Positions 1 through 10,190 of a DNA stretch of 46,227 nt are shown piece by piece. Positions within the stretch are counted from its first letter, which is position 1, and the number at the start of each line of letters is the position of its first letter. The stretch covers positions 1 to 46,227 of the forward strand of contig FTLJ01000127.1 in assembly GCA_900155495.1 (NCBI GenBank). Direction: 5' to 3'. The stretch is from Porogramme epimiltina (taxonomy: Eukaryota; Basidiomycota; Agaricomycetes; Polyporales; Polyporaceae). Position numbers and translations under genes: made by a program. Under the pieces are notes generated by a model, which was not told the origin of the DNA, searched no databases, and saw only the letters and a list, made by a program, of their open reading frames with translations.

Positions 1-1471
1 GGCGCGGGCGGGGCCGCGCGCCGCCACGCGAGGCGCCCGCCGCGCGCGCGGACGAAGCGAGCCGCGAACGCGCCGGCGTACACGGCGCGCAGCGCGAGGT
101 TCGCGACGTTGGCCCAGACGAGGCCCGCGTCGCCGAGCGCGAGCGTGCGCGCGAGGAGCGCGGCGCCTGCGACGAACGCGGCGGAGAAGGCGAGCATCGC
201 GCGTGCTTGGGCGCGTAGGTCCGCGGGTGAGGCTGCGGAGGCGAAGAAGGCCTCGAGGACGCCGTTGAAGGCCATCGCGGGGATGTAGTAGACATAGACG
301 GCCAGGATGGAGGGCGCGGAGGTGGCGAGGTACCGGCGCGGGAGGACGAGCGCCGTCGCGAGGGGGAGGTATGGTGGCGCGAAGGTGATGAGGAGCAGGA
401 GAAGGTGGGTGAAGGCAAGTAGGAGCGTAAGAAGGACGGTAGATGCGGTTTCTATGGACTCCTTGGATTGGGCGGACGATTCAGAGGACGAGGGGGCGGA
501 TGAGAGGGTCTTCGAGAAGAAGACACGGGCGGTTTCTTCGATGGGTTGGAAGACGATACGGGCGACCAGCGAGCCATAGTTGGCGGCGACCGCGTACCCG
601 CCCTGGTCAGCGAGCGGGCTTAGTCGCGAGACGAGGAACTTGTCGCCCTCGGTGAGGAAGTGCTTGACGAGCGACTGTCCGGTCATTGCCGCTGAAAGAT
701 TGAACAACACAGGATCGAAATAGATCTTTCGTGTACTATGAACCAGTCAGCAATTATCTCGGCGCTGATTGAAGGGACCCACTTGTCATGTACGGTGACT
801 TCCACCTGTTTCGGGCGGAAATCGAGATTATCGCTGCACGCGACGATGAACGAAACGAGCATCGTCAGGCCGTACGCTGTTTGGCCTAATGCGAAGGCGA
901 CGAGGGCCCAGTCCTCCGACGTCCCTACGAGGACCAGGAAGGTAGTGATCGTCTTCAGCATAACGGCCGTGCCCTCCGCGCGTACGCGCACGTGGAATCG
1001 GAGTTCATTCTGCGTGCGGATGTACATTGGCTCCGACAGGAGCTCGAAGAGCGCCGCGAGCACATACAACACCACGCTTGTGTGGAAGTGTGGTTGAGAG
1101 GACGTGTCGGAGGAGCTGGTATTGAGATAGATTAACGCTGACCCGAGCGCGGTGGGTATCCCGAGCAGAATTGGAAGGAGCGATATATTGGTAACAAGGG
1201 GGCCACTGGCGCTGGGATTTTCACCCTTCTGCGAGGATGAGGAGGCACGTAAGAGAGCATTACGAACACCTTCGCGAGACAGGAAGAGGATGGTCGAAAG
1301 TAGTAGCTCAAATTGGATGGATGTCGTTCCGAACACTTGGGGTGAGACGAGCCTGACGAGAGCTTGGTTCAGGACGAAGGTCACAATGCGCGAAAACAGT
1401 TGGAGGAGGACCAAACTAGACCCGGAGGCGATAGTTGCCGACAGCAAAGACGGCGCCTTCTGGGACGCCAT
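1..1471 (-). CDS. RFT1: RFT1 oligosaccharide translocation protein (3' end beyond window)
   Basis: RFT1 is a polytopic ER membrane protein needed for Man5GlcNAc2-PP-dolichol to be used on the lumenal side in N-glycosylation; whether it is itself the flippase is debated. The start ATG at 1471 gives MASQKAPSLLSATIASG, a typical RFT1 N-terminus. Exon 1 (1471 to about 808) carries several hydrophobic segments. Exon 2 (from about 691 or 674 to the window edge) reads MTGQSLVKHFLTEGDKF, then ADQGGYAVAANYGSLVARI and QPIEETARVFFSK, the conserved RFT1 core, then more membrane segments. About 450 of the usual ~550 residues are visible. The intron joining the exons is unresolved: the strong acceptor ending at 692 needs a phase-1 donor and I see none, whereas an acceptor ending at 675 would fit the phase-0 donor CAG/GTGGAA near 808 but drops about five residues (see findings). 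Family call is firm; the junction is not. Confidence 0.93.
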
Positions 1472-1951
1472 CTTGGTAACCCTATGAGGACAGCCTCCTT
1501 CAGCTACTTAGTCAAAATCAGGAGAAGGCACATACACGAGGTGGGTTCTGGGTATTTGGCAGATGAGATGCTTTGTGGTGTTACAGAGGTCAGTCTGTGG
1601 GCGAGAACTGGTGTTAAAATCTGGATGACGTCGCTCGGTCTGCGCCCACAAATGCCTCAAGGCTCCGGGCATCATGGCAGCACATGGTCGGCGCCTCGTC
1701 ATATCATTTCGCCGCAACTCACATTATTTGGAGTTCATGGATGACGGAGGTTCAAGAAGAGCAGTGATTCCCTCCCCACAGCCTCCAAGCTGTGTCTACA
1801 AGCCCGAGTCTCTGGCTACGTGGACTACCGCCTGGAGTCACGCGCACGTGATCGTGACCTCGCCTCTGGAGCGTGGGGTGCGCGCAGTACCCCTCTCATC
1901 TAGTGCTCCCGGCGTCCTATCTCTCCCCAACGCTATCTTCACCGCAGTCTC
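1472..1951. promoter_or_regulatory. Shared 5' region of RFT1 (-) and ATG15 (+)
   Basis: This 480-base divergent intergenic region has no convincing gene. It should hold both promoters. A CACGTG E-box lies near 1845, about 105 bases before the ATG15 start, and the stretch before ATG15 is pyrimidine-rich, as is common for fungal transcription starts. No TATA box is obvious. Confidence 0.4.
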
Positions 1952-3462
1952 ATGCTCTACAATCTACTGCCAAACACTCTTCAAGCTTTGCTCGCATCTG
2001 TACTATGGTCCTCTCCCACACCCCCTAATACAACGCTTCATTTTGAGTTGCGGCATCAGCATGCGCTCTCCAACACCTCCCGCGTCGTCTTCTCTGATGT
2101 TAAGCCCTCGGATTCATTCGCGACGAACACATTCTCTGTGAACACCCAGAAGACGACCGTCCACAAGGCAGTGGCTCAAGATTTCAACAGTGCACGCTTC
2201 CGCGGTGGGCCTGTGCCCTGGGAAGACACGGAAGTGGATGGGCCAGACGTTCAGGACAGGGCGGCACTGCTGATGCTCGCACAAATGGCTAACAATGCGT
2301 ACACGGAGCCCGACAAGTCGGACTGGTACGATCTCGGTCCCGACTGGAACAACGTGAGTGGCACCCCGTTTCACGTCCATCGTTCCGAGGCTTAGGGCCG
2401 TCTACAGTCGTATCCGTTTGGGTGGGAGCCAGAATCGGACGGTTTCCGCGGACATATCTTCGCAACGCCAGACAACTCATCCGTCGTTGTCGCTATTAAG
2501 GGCACTTCTATCATGTGGCCCATCGGAGGTGGAGGACCGACTCAGCGCAAGGACAAGTTGAACGACAACCTGCTGTTCTCATGCTGTTGCGCCCGTGTCA
2601 GCTGGACGTGGACAACGGTGTGCGATTGCTACGAGAATGGGAAGAAGTGCGACCAGGGCTGTTTAGAGAAGAGCCTGGTGGAGGAGAGTTTGTTTTATAA
2701 CATCGGAATTGTGAGTGCTGTTTTGCCAGTATGCAACGACGCAGACTAACCGGCATCGCAGAATCTGTACAACAATATCACATATATGTATCCCAATGCT
2801 AATATCTGGGTCGTTGGTGGGTACCATGCCTACCATATTGTGTTCGTAAGATTAATATTTGCGCAGGTCACTCACTGGGTGGCGCTCTGGCTTCGCTCGT
2901 CGGTCTTACTTTTGGCGTTCCCGTGGTCGCATTTGAGGCTCCTGCCGAGCGACTCGCAGCTTCTCGCCTCCACCTTCCGTCACCCGTAAGTGTCATTCTT
3001 TCCAACCTAGGCCTGTCTGTCTTATCCGCTACCATAGCCTTCTACGCAGCACATCACCCACGTCTACAACACTGGCGACCCGATTCCGATGGGCACATGC
3101 ACCGGCACCTATTCCTCTTGTGGCCAAGCGGGCGTCGCTCTCGAAACTCGTTGTCATCTTGGTCAGACTATCCTGTACGATACGGTCACGAAACTCGGCT
3201 GGAGCGCCAATGTCATTCACCACGGGATCGTGGCGCTCATCGAGGGCGTGCTATCGAAGGACCTGGACTGGGGCGAGAACGGGGAGACCTTGAAGGTGCC
3301 TCTGCCAAAGTCGGAAGACGATTGCATCGTGAGTATATTACGTCTTTCTTTTGGTTACGATACTCAAGCGCGGAACCGTAGGACTGCTTTGAGTGGGAGT
3401 TTGGAAACTTCCGCAACGCTTCCAACGTCTCTGGCGCAGGATGTGGCCGTCTTGGCCCCTAA
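1952..3462 (+). CDS. ATG15: ATG15 vacuolar/autophagic lipase
   Basis: ATG15 is a class-3 (alpha/beta-hydrolase) lipase that breaks down autophagic-body and MVB membranes in the vacuole. Six exons splice cleanly in frame: 1952-2353, 2408-2710, 2762-2816, 2867-2985, 3050-3328, 3382-3462, giving about 412 aa. A short hydrophobic N-terminus (residues ~5-20) fits the family's signal anchor. Family blocks follow in order: [21 protein letters not shown], the nucleophile elbow GHSLGG (Ser ~256), [10 protein letters not shown] (Asp ~303), [23 protein letters not shown] (His ~351) and the C-terminal [14 protein letters not shown]. The Ser-Asp-His triad is complete and no frame is broken, so the gene looks functional. 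It converges on the small minus-strand gene at 3692. The start is the first in-frame ATG before the hydrophobic segment. Confidence 0.95.
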
Positions 3463-3691
3463 TGACCTTTCACGACATTGATCACGGCATGACACTCGGA
3501 TTCATAATAGACTTTGCGCGAATATGTATCACTATTTCCATGGATCTAGACGTTCTGGTGCCTGCGCACAGGGTTGCGCGATTATAATACACACATGCGT
3601 TTCCGTAACTGTTACGCGACTTCCGAAAACCTCTTGTATGCGTGCGTTGAACGTTGAGGAAGCATCGGCGTGCCCTGGGCCCGCCGCCATC

Positions 3692-4204
3692 TCACAACTC
3701 ATCGCCTCCTCGCTTTGCCCTCTGCCTCGGCTGCTCCTGCACGTCCACCCTCAGCACACCTGGGAGCCCGTTCAGCCCTTCGAGAACTTCGCTCTGCACT
3801 CCCGGCCAGCGTCCTTTGGGCACCCCGAGGAGCTGGACGTCTTGCAGCTCGCCAACATGGCCGAGGCGTCTGATGAGGGGGTGGATCGCGAGGCCGTCGG
3901 GGTCGTGGAAGAGCCCGGAGGTGGGCGCGAGGGTAACGGTGATGAGAACGTCGTCTCCCGCCTGATGTGCAAGCGCGGTGGACATGGTGCGGGCGATGGC
4001 TTGCAAGCGCGGTGGTGGGAGTGGGAGAGAAAGGATCGGCGCCCCCCCGTCCTTGGCCCTCTCTCCGACGACGACCGGCTCTGCCCAGCCTGGCCCGCCC
4101 ATCTTGATCTCCTCACAATCGGCTCGAACTAAGCTCGTACAGCCCCGCGACTGCCCCGCGAACATAGCAATGCCTCCTCGCAATCCAAGGACGGCGCCCA
4201 GCAC
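3692..4204 (-). CDS. Small conserved-looking hypothetical protein
   Basis: I do not recognise this gene. An uninterrupted 170-codon frame runs from ATG 4204 to the stop at 3692. A shorter form starting at 3985 (97 aa, MSTALAHQAGDD) is equally possible. The last half looks coding: DDVLITVTLAPTSG suggests a beta strand, followed by amphipathic stretches and a charged tail KRGGDEL. It is convergent with ATG15 (229 bases between stops) and divergent from the multikinase, whose ATG is 83 bases from this gene's upstream ATG. That leaves almost no room for two promoters and favours a downstream start. No signal peptide or catalytic motif is seen. It could be a non-coding shadow, but its codon pattern and compact setting favour a gene. 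Confidence 0.45.
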   Translation of the reverse strand: MLGAVLGLRGGIAMFAGQSRGCTSLVRADCEEIKMGGPGWAEPVVVGERAKDGGAPILSLPLPPPRLQAIARTMSTALAHQAGDDVLITVTLAPTSGLFHDPDGLAIHPLIRRLGHVGELQDVQLLGVPKGRWPGVQSEVLEGLNGLPGVLRVDVQEQPRQRAKRGGDEL

Positions 4205-4287
4205 CGGGTCCTTGCCCTGATACCATCATCATCCCCCTCCGCCCCTCCAGCCCCCAGCCCCGTCCCACCGCACGCAGTTTGCAGAAG

Positions 4288-5456
4288 ATGGCGAGTCGCG
4301 CGTCGACCCCCGAGCACATCCCGAGCCACCCCCACGTCGTCCCGCTCGCTGCGCAGGTCGGCGGGCACCCCGGCGTGCTCACGACCGAGGACGGCTCGCT
4401 GCTCATCAAGCCCGCGCTCCCCGCCGAGGTCGCGTTCTACCAGTCCGCCGCCACCGACGCGAGCTTTGCGCCCCTCCGCCCGTACCTCCCCAAGTTCTAC
4501 GGCACGCTCCGCCTCGAGGGCCGCCTCGACGAGAGCGAGACCTCCGCGCAGGACGGCGAGCAGATCAAGGTCGTCCCGCAGTCGTCCTCGGAAGGCCAGA
4601 AAGATGAGTACCCATCGTTTTGCGCGCACAGGGGCGGAGTAGGCTGATGCCACACGCGCGCTGCACAGTCCCTAGTGCTCGAGAACCTCTCAAAGGGATT
4701 CGTGAAGCCCAACATCCTCGACGTCAAGCTCGGAACGGTGCTCTACGACGACGGCGCGAGCCCGGAGAAACGCGCGCGCATGGAGAAGACCGCGCGGGAG
4801 ACGACCTCGCTCGAGACCGGCGTCCGTCTCACTGGGTTCCAAGTACGCCGCGCCTTTGTCCTGGAAGCTTATACGTGCCCCTGACATGTGCGCAGGTCTA
4901 CGACGTCGCCACTAACAAGGCCGTCCACACCCCCAAATCGTACGGCAAGTCGATCAAGCCCGCGGACCTCCCCGACGGGATGGCACGCTTCTTCCCCCTT
5001 GCCCCCGACACGCCGCCCGCGCCCGTCACGGATGCAGACGCGGAGGTGCCAGCGGTCGGCACAGGGCTCCCCGCCGCCATCCTCCTTCCCCTGCTCGAGT
5101 CGCTCAGGGAAGACGTCGTGGAGATCCGCGAGGCGCTCGCGGAGGTGCATATGCGCATGGTCGGCGGCAGTTTGCTCATCATCTACGAGGCGGACTGGGA
5201 GCGCGCGCGCGAGGGCCTGAAGTGGCTCGAAGAGGAGGATGACGAGGACGAGGAAGAAGAGGAGGATGAGGAGAGTGACGACGAGGAGGGCAAGCAACGG
5301 GTCGGGCCACCGTATCTCATCAAGCTCATCGACTTTGCGCACACGAAGATCGTGCCAGGAAGCGGACCTGATGCGGGCGTGCTCAAGGGGGTGGATACGG
5401 TGTTGCAATTGATTGATGGAAGGATTGAACAGATAAAAACGGCGGCGGCGGCTTGA
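4288..5456 (+). CDS. Inositol polyphosphate multikinase (IPMK/Arg82 family)
   Basis: The protein phosphorylates inositol phosphates (IP3 to IP5 in the fungal Arg82/Ipk2 type) in the nucleus and cytosol. Exons: 4288-~4607, 4669-4842 and 4896-5456, about 348 aa. Exon 2 has LVLENLSKGF and the family signature PxxxDxKxG as KPNILDVKLGT, then KTARETTSLETGVRLTGFQ, typical of this family. Exon 3 has YGKSIKP, the nucleotide-site segment GGSLLIIYE and the metal-binding IDFAHT (Asp) near the C-terminus. An acidic D/E run of about 25 residues precedes IDFAHT, a common insert in this family. Intron 2 is canonical. Intron 1 is odd: the only nearby GT donor (after 4607, phase 2) does not match the CAG acceptor ending at 4668 (phase 0), so one base is out of register (see findings). 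The C-terminal codons lie at the breakpoint of the adjacent F-box tandem duplication. Confidence 0.9.
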
Positions 5457-5611
5457 TAATTGTGTAAGTTTGGAAGAAGTAGGAACATTCATGTACCGTG
5501 AGCCATATATTATTTACCCCTGTTCTACTAATCTTTTGCGATCATGAATGCCGTGGAGATACCGACCGCGGCGTGTTGGCCTGCAAAGGAATGACTCCCT
5601 AAGTCCCATTC

Positions 5612-7498
5612 TCAGGTGCGAGCTTCCTGCGCGTTGGCTGCGTAGAGACGAAATTCACCGATCTTGACTTCCCCGTCAACTAGAGACCGGAGCGTCTGTA
5701 AATCCGGATCATTTTCATCCAATCCCCAGTTCTCAACCACAAACGTCTTCGTCGCCCGCCTGCTGCGATCCTGCCGCAAAGCTGTCTTGTCCAGTTCCGA
5801 CCACGTCAGAGACCTGAGCCGGGTTCCGTGTGCCGCGCGGGCCTGCAGTGCAACAACGAGCTCCTTCAGCCGTACCCCAAAGCGTCCGGCTACGACGTCG
5901 TTGTACAAGTCTATGGCCGGCTCGCCAGGCGCGAGCGGAATTATGTTGTAACAACACTCGATGACAAGGTCTTCAAGTACGGGACAAACCACCGGCAGAC
6001 CATCGGAGCCGGCGCGCTGGAGGGCTTTCAGGATGCCGCTGAAGCCCTCGTTGATGACATGGAGGGAGCGAAGGTGGGGGAGTGCACGTAAGAGCTGATC
6101 GTCTCGTTCCTCTAACCGTCGGCGCTTGTGGTGGAAAGGGTGTCCCAAGTTGTGAAGAAGGTGTGTGATGCGAGAGTCGGTTTTGAAGGGCTCCAATGAT
6201 ATCTCTTGGGAGATGGACGTTTCTATGTAGTCGAATCTCAGGCGCTGCGCACCGTTACAGTAGCCCCGAATAGACCACATATGTTTACAGTAGGGATTAT
6301 TTGACATTGAGGTGACCATTTCTACTCTGTCGATGATCGAGATGACCTCATTCCACGAACTCGAGCGTAAGGCGGCTCCCGAGACGAATGGGATTTGTGA
6401 TTCCCCTAACTGGGGGTCGGAGAAGTGAACGGCAGCATGTGGCGGCAAATGGATGTATGGGATCGCGCGGGAAACGACTCCTCGATCGTCGGAAATCCGC
6501 AAGGAGGTGAGGTATGGAAAGTAGGTTGCTTGATCCTCCGGCGACACGAGCATAGACTCCGGAAGCGCTCCGTCAAGTAGACGAAGTGTCTTCGTGCTTT
6601 TGACACAATCCAAGAATTTGAGAAAGGCTTCGGGCGAGGGTATGCGCGCAGCGGACAGCAACCTAGGATATGACCATCTGTTATCCACGAACAGGAAGCC
6701 TCGGAGCTTGACATGTTCCAAATGATTCACCGAGAGCAGAGGTGCGAGTAGCGCCGGCCAAATCACAGAGATGAGGCGGGGGAATATGTCCGAGGAAAGT
6801 GGCTTTATATCTTTAAGGAGACCTTCCGCGAAGCACCAAGCATCCATTGGGTTCTCTTGCTCCCAACAGAATTCGATTGTGAGCTCCTTGAGATGCGGCA
6901 TTCCGGGAGCGAGAGCCTGAAACAAGCTCGTCTTCTGGGGCATGTTGTAGATTGCGACGTTCAAAGTACCAATACGAGAAGAATGTTGTTCCAGTAACGA
7001 GGGAAGAGCAGGCGGGAAATGAGCCGTACGGATCTTAAGCGACTTCTCTGGAGATGAATTGTCGAGGGCCGTGGCGAGGTAAGTCATGCGTTTTCCAAGT
7101 TCCCGTGTGTGCGGTGTCTCTTGCAGATCGAATCGTTCTCCCTCGAGGATGTTCGCCCAGAACGTGGGGGTTTTCCACAGGATGGCGCGCCAGCGTTGAC
7201 ATACGTGCATGACGTGGATACCGCGAGGAGGGTGTCCCGCCCATGCGAATATCTCGGAGAGGATCTCATTCGGAAGTCGGTGGATGGGAGCAATAACATT
7301 GTGAATAGAGAGGAGCGCAAGCGCGTAGTTGCGATATATCTCCGCGCGTGCAACTGCCCACGCGCGGAGGTCTGGAGGGGAAAGTGCATGGAGAGTATCG
7401 AGGTCCGAAGAAGGCAGCGAGTTCGCGTATTCAAGAAAGAGGAGATCATCTTCAATCGTGTTGCCCGAGGTCATCGTGCCACCCATGGTAGCCTGCAA
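5612..7498 (-). CDS. F-box/LRR-like protein, tandem copy 1
   Basis: This single-exon gene encodes 628 aa. The F-box lies at residues ~60-110: IAPIHRLPNEILSEIFAWAG followed by CQRWRAILWKTPTFWANI, the usual agaricomycete form. The rest is a leucine-rich-repeat-like solenoid (HLKELTIEF, YLTSLRISD, HLRSLHVINE, VLEDLVIECC). F-box proteins bind Skp1 through the F-box and present substrates to the SCF ubiquitin ligase; here the LRR part would be the substrate receptor, target unknown. It is a tandem paralogue of the gene at 8022-9866, with the same length class, the same ends and 3' ends that share sequence. No frameshift is seen, so both copies may be active. The promoter carries a paired CACGTG element (7670-7686) also found at copy 2. 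Confidence 0.85.
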   Translation of the reverse strand: MQATMGGTMTSGNTIEDDLLFLEYANSLPSSDLDTLHALSPPDLRAWAVARAEIYRNYALALLSIHNVIAPIHRLPNEILSEIFAWAGHPPRGIHVMHVCQRWRAILWKTPTFWANILEGERFDLQETPHTRELGKRMTYLATALDNSSPEKSLKIRTAHFPPALPSLLEQHSSRIGTLNVAIYNMPQKTSLFQALAPGMPHLKELTIEFCWEQENPMDAWCFAEGLLKDIKPLSSDIFPRLISVIWPALLAPLLSVNHLEHVKLRGFLFVDNRWSYPRLLSAARIPSPEAFLKFLDCVKSTKTLRLLDGALPESMLVSPEDQATYFPYLTSLRISDDRGVVSRAIPYIHLPPHAAVHFSDPQLGESQIPFVSGAALRSSSWNEVISIIDRVEMVTSMSNNPYCKHMWSIRGYCNGAQRLRFDYIETSISQEISLEPFKTDSRITHLLHNLGHPFHHKRRRLEERDDQLLRALPHLRSLHVINEGFSGILKALQRAGSDGLPVVCPVLEDLVIECCYNIIPLAPGEPAIDLYNDVVAGRFGVRLKELVVALQARAAHGTRLRSLTWSELDKTALRQDRSRRATKTFVVENWGLDENDPDLQTLRSLVDGEVKIGEFRLYAANAQEART

Positions 7499-7669
7499 AA
7501 TCTAAGTCGGAGGAGAGGAGTTTATAGGATGTTGGCTCAACTGCTTATTTCACTGTGTCGAAGGTCTTAAAGCCTGCAGTACTCGCAAGAAGCGAGGGGT
7601 GGTGCGAGCTTAGATGTTCAAGCCGACTTCCTTGGCCGAGTGGCTCATGTCAACGTCAAAGTCTTAGAA

Positions 7670-7686
7670 CACGTGATATACACGTG
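7670..7686. promoter_or_regulatory. Paired CACGTG element upstream of F-box 1
   Basis: CACGTG-ATATA-CACGTG, two E-boxes with starts 11 bases apart, lies about 170 bases upstream of the F-box 1 ATG. The same arrangement is kept upstream of F-box 2 (10051-10067) although neighbouring bases differ. CACGTG is the core site of fungal bHLH factors (known for the family). Its use here is inferred from conservation. Confidence 0.5.
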
Positions 7687-7724
7687 TAGGGTTGCCACGC
7701 GTTGTTAGAATACATCCCTTCCCA

Positions 7725-7860
7725 AAACTCAAACATACGGGGTGCCCATCCCCACCGAAGCGGCTGGTCAATCTTGGACGAAGTGGATAGATCAGAACGG
7801 GGGCGGCGGCTTAAGGGAGCTATGTAGGTTTGGAAGAACTTAGAAGGAGTAGTAACATTC
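7725..7860. other. Duplication junction with remnants of DUF6533 and multikinase 3' ends
   Basis: On the minus strand, 7729-7780 reads the last codons of the DUF6533 gene (PRMFEF-like tail, compare 10191-10240). Immediately to the right, 7797-7860 matches the last codons and 3' flank of the multikinase (5441-5500). Neither remnant belongs to a gene here. Together they mark where the end of one duplicated block was joined to the start of the next. Confidence 0.7.
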
Positions 7861-8021
7861 ATGTACTGAGGCCGTGAGCTACATGTGATCTACCCTCCAC
7901 TGTACGGTGCTACTATCGTGAACGTCGTAGAGACACCGAACGCCACAGGTTACCTCCTTTGCGCTAACTTCAGGGAAGTTGAAGAGCTCGCAGAGTCCCG
8001 TTCTCCGGTGCGGGCGTTGCA

Positions 8022-9866
8022 CTATTTTCCTGCGAAGAGTCGAACTTTGCCGATCTTCACTTCTCCGTCGACTAGAGACTGGAGCGTCTGCAGATCTGGA
8101 TCACCTTCATCCAGTCCCCAGTTCTCAATCACAAACGTCTTCGTCGCCCGCCTGCTGCGATCAGCGCGCAGAGCTTTCTTCTCCAGTTCCGACCATGTCA
8201 ACGACTTGAGCCGGGATCCAAGCGCGGCGCGGGCCTGCAGTGCCACAGCGAGCTCCTTCAGCCGCTCCCGAAAGCGTCCGGCCACGACATCGCCGAGAGA
8301 CTCCGCGGTACGCACGCTCTGCGCAAACTCTTCACTGTTGAAGCAGCACTCGATGATGAGGTCTTCGAGGACGGGGCAGACCACCGGCAAGCCATCATGA
8401 CCGGCGTACTGAAGGGCTCCCAGGACGCCGGTGAAGTCCTCGTTGATGACATTGAGGGAGCGGAGGTGTGGGAACGCACGGAGAAACAGGTTGGGTTGCG
8501 TTCCTAAGAGATAGTGCTCTGGGTGGAAAGGGAGGTCCGTGGTGTGAAGAAGGCGTGTAATGCGAGGGTCCCCTCTAAACGGCTCGAATGATACCTCTTG
8601 GGGGATGGATTCTTTTGCGTAGTCAAATCTCAGGCGCCGTTCACCGTTGCAGTAGCCCCGAATAGTAAACCACATCCGTCTCCGAAAGCGATCTGTGTAG
8701 TTAATTGAGGTGGCCACTTCTATCCGGTCGATGTCCGAGATGACTTCCTTCCACAAACCCGATCGTAAGCCGTCTTCCGAGAGAAATGGGATTTTTGGGC
8801 CCGTCAACTTAGGGTCAGAGAAGTGAACGACGACACGTGGCGGTAGATGGAAACATTGCATTGCTTCAGAAACGGTCTCTCGTTCGTCGGAAATGCGCAA
8901 CGAGGTAAGGCGCGGAAAGTAGACTGCCTGTTGCTCCTGCCATACGAACATACGTTCTGGAAGCGCTCCATCAAGTAGATGAAGCTTCTCCACGCTTTTG
9001 ACACAATCCAAGAATTTGAGGAAGACCTGGGCCGAGGACATGCGCGCCGCGGGCAACAATTCAGCAAAAGGCCAATAGGGGCTCTTGAAGCCTCGGATCT
9101 TGACATTTTTCAAATGATCCACGGAGAGCAGAGGTGTGATCAGTGCTGGCCAATCAATAGAGACGAGGCGGGGGAAGGCGGTCGAAGAAAGCGGTTTTAT
9201 ACAATTGAGTAGACCTTCTGCAAAGCACCATGCTCCCGCTTCATTGTCTGACTCCCAAGAGAACTTGATCGTGAGCTCCTTGAGATGGGGCATTCCAGGG
9301 GCGAGGGCCTCAAACAAGCTCGTCTTCTGGGACGTGCTGTAAATTACGACGTTCAAGGCGCCAATACGGGATGAATGCTGGGCTAATAATGGAAGAAGAG
9401 CTCGAGGGAAATGAAGTGTGCAGATCTTGAGTGACTCTTTTGGGGTTGAATTGTCGAGAGCCGTAGTGAGGTAGGTCAAGCGGTTCTCAAGTTCGCGTAT
9501 ATGCAGTGTCTCTTGCAGATTGAATAGTTCTCCCTCGAGAATATTTGCCCAGAACGCGGGGGTCTTCCGCAGGATGGCGCGCCAGCGCTGGCATACGTGT
9601 GTGGCGTGTATACCACGAGGAGGGTGTCCTGCCCATGCGAATATCTCGGAGAGGATCTCGTTCGGAAGTCGGTGTATGGGCGCGATGACGTTGTGAATGG
9701 AAAGGAGTGTGAGCGTGTAGTTGCGGTATATATCCGCCCGTGCAACTGCCCACGCGCGGAGATCTGAAGGGGAAAGCGTGTGGAGGGCTTCAAGGTCCGA
9801 AGAAGGCAGTGAGTTAGCGTATTCAAGAAATTCAACCGCGTTGCCCGAAATCATAGTGGCCTGCAA
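8022..9866 (-). CDS. F-box/LRR-like protein, tandem copy 2
   Basis: Single exon, 614 aa. The F-box at residues ~55-105 (IAPIHRLPNEILSEIFAWAG, CQRWRAILRKTPAFW) is almost identical to copy 1. The LRR-like part is more diverged, especially at residues ~230-470 and near IDRIEVATSIN, as expected if substrate recognition is changing faster than Skp1 binding. Both end in RRATKTFVxENWGLDE followed by a short tail. The frame is intact. Predicted role: SCF substrate adaptor, target unknown. It is followed downstream by the duplication junction, and its 5' flank runs into the 3' end of the DUF6533 gene, leaving 324 bases between the two coding regions. Confidence 0.85.
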   Translation of the reverse strand: MQATMISGNAVEFLEYANSLPSSDLEALHTLSPSDLRAWAVARADIYRNYTLTLLSIHNVIAPIHRLPNEILSEIFAWAGHPPRGIHATHVCQRWRAILRKTPAFWANILEGELFNLQETLHIRELENRLTYLTTALDNSTPKESLKICTLHFPRALLPLLAQHSSRIGALNVVIYSTSQKTSLFEALAPGMPHLKELTIKFSWESDNEAGAWCFAEGLLNCIKPLSSTAFPRLVSIDWPALITPLLSVDHLKNVKIRGFKSPYWPFAELLPAARMSSAQVFLKFLDCVKSVEKLHLLDGALPERMFVWQEQQAVYFPRLTSLRISDERETVSEAMQCFHLPPRVVVHFSDPKLTGPKIPFLSEDGLRSGLWKEVISDIDRIEVATSINYTDRFRRRMWFTIRGYCNGERRLRFDYAKESIPQEVSFEPFRGDPRITRLLHTTDLPFHPEHYLLGTQPNLFLRAFPHLRSLNVINEDFTGVLGALQYAGHDGLPVVCPVLEDLIIECCFNSEEFAQSVRTAESLGDVVAGRFRERLKELAVALQARAALGSRLKSLTWSELEKKALRADRSRRATKTFVIENWGLDEGDPDLQTLQSLVDGEVKIGKVRLFAGK

Positions 9867-10050
9867 AGTTCCAGTCTATAAGTATAATGAGAGAAATCAT
9901 AGGACATTGGCTCAACTGCTTATTCCACTGTGTCGAGGGTCTTAAAGTCCGTAGTCTTCGTAGTAAGAAGCAAGAGGCTGATGCGAGTCCAAACGAGGTT
10001 CAAACCAACTTTAGCCTGAGAGGCCCACGTCAACGCCAGTATCCTAGAAG

Positions 10051-10067
10051 CACGTGATATGCACGTG
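10051..10067. promoter_or_regulatory. Paired CACGTG element upstream of F-box 2
   Basis: CACGTG-ATATG-CACGTG, about 185 bases upstream of the F-box 2 start, in the same place and spacing as the element upstream of F-box 1. Only one base of the spacer differs. Confidence 0.5.
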
Positions 10068-10190
10068 TTGGCATTGGCCGATCGGGACCACACCGTGACG
10101 GTGTAAGTTGTCTCAAGCAATTGGGGGCATCGTACTAAATACATTAGAAGCGTGTTATACCGGCTATTAGAATACATCCTTGTCCGAAAC

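Larger units (their letters stand above)
5415..7790. repeat. Tandem duplication unit 1 (multikinase tail + F-box 1 + DUF6533 tail)
   Basis: This unit and 7778-10240 are diverged copies in direct tandem. Homology starts inside the last codons of the multikinase (GGCGGCGGCTT then a GTTTGGAAGAA stretch at ~5440-5475 matches ~7800-7840). It runs through the whole F-box gene and promoter and ends in sequence matching the 3' end of the DUF6533 gene (TCAAACATAC at 7731 matches 10191). Exact edges are approximate. Confidence 0.8.
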
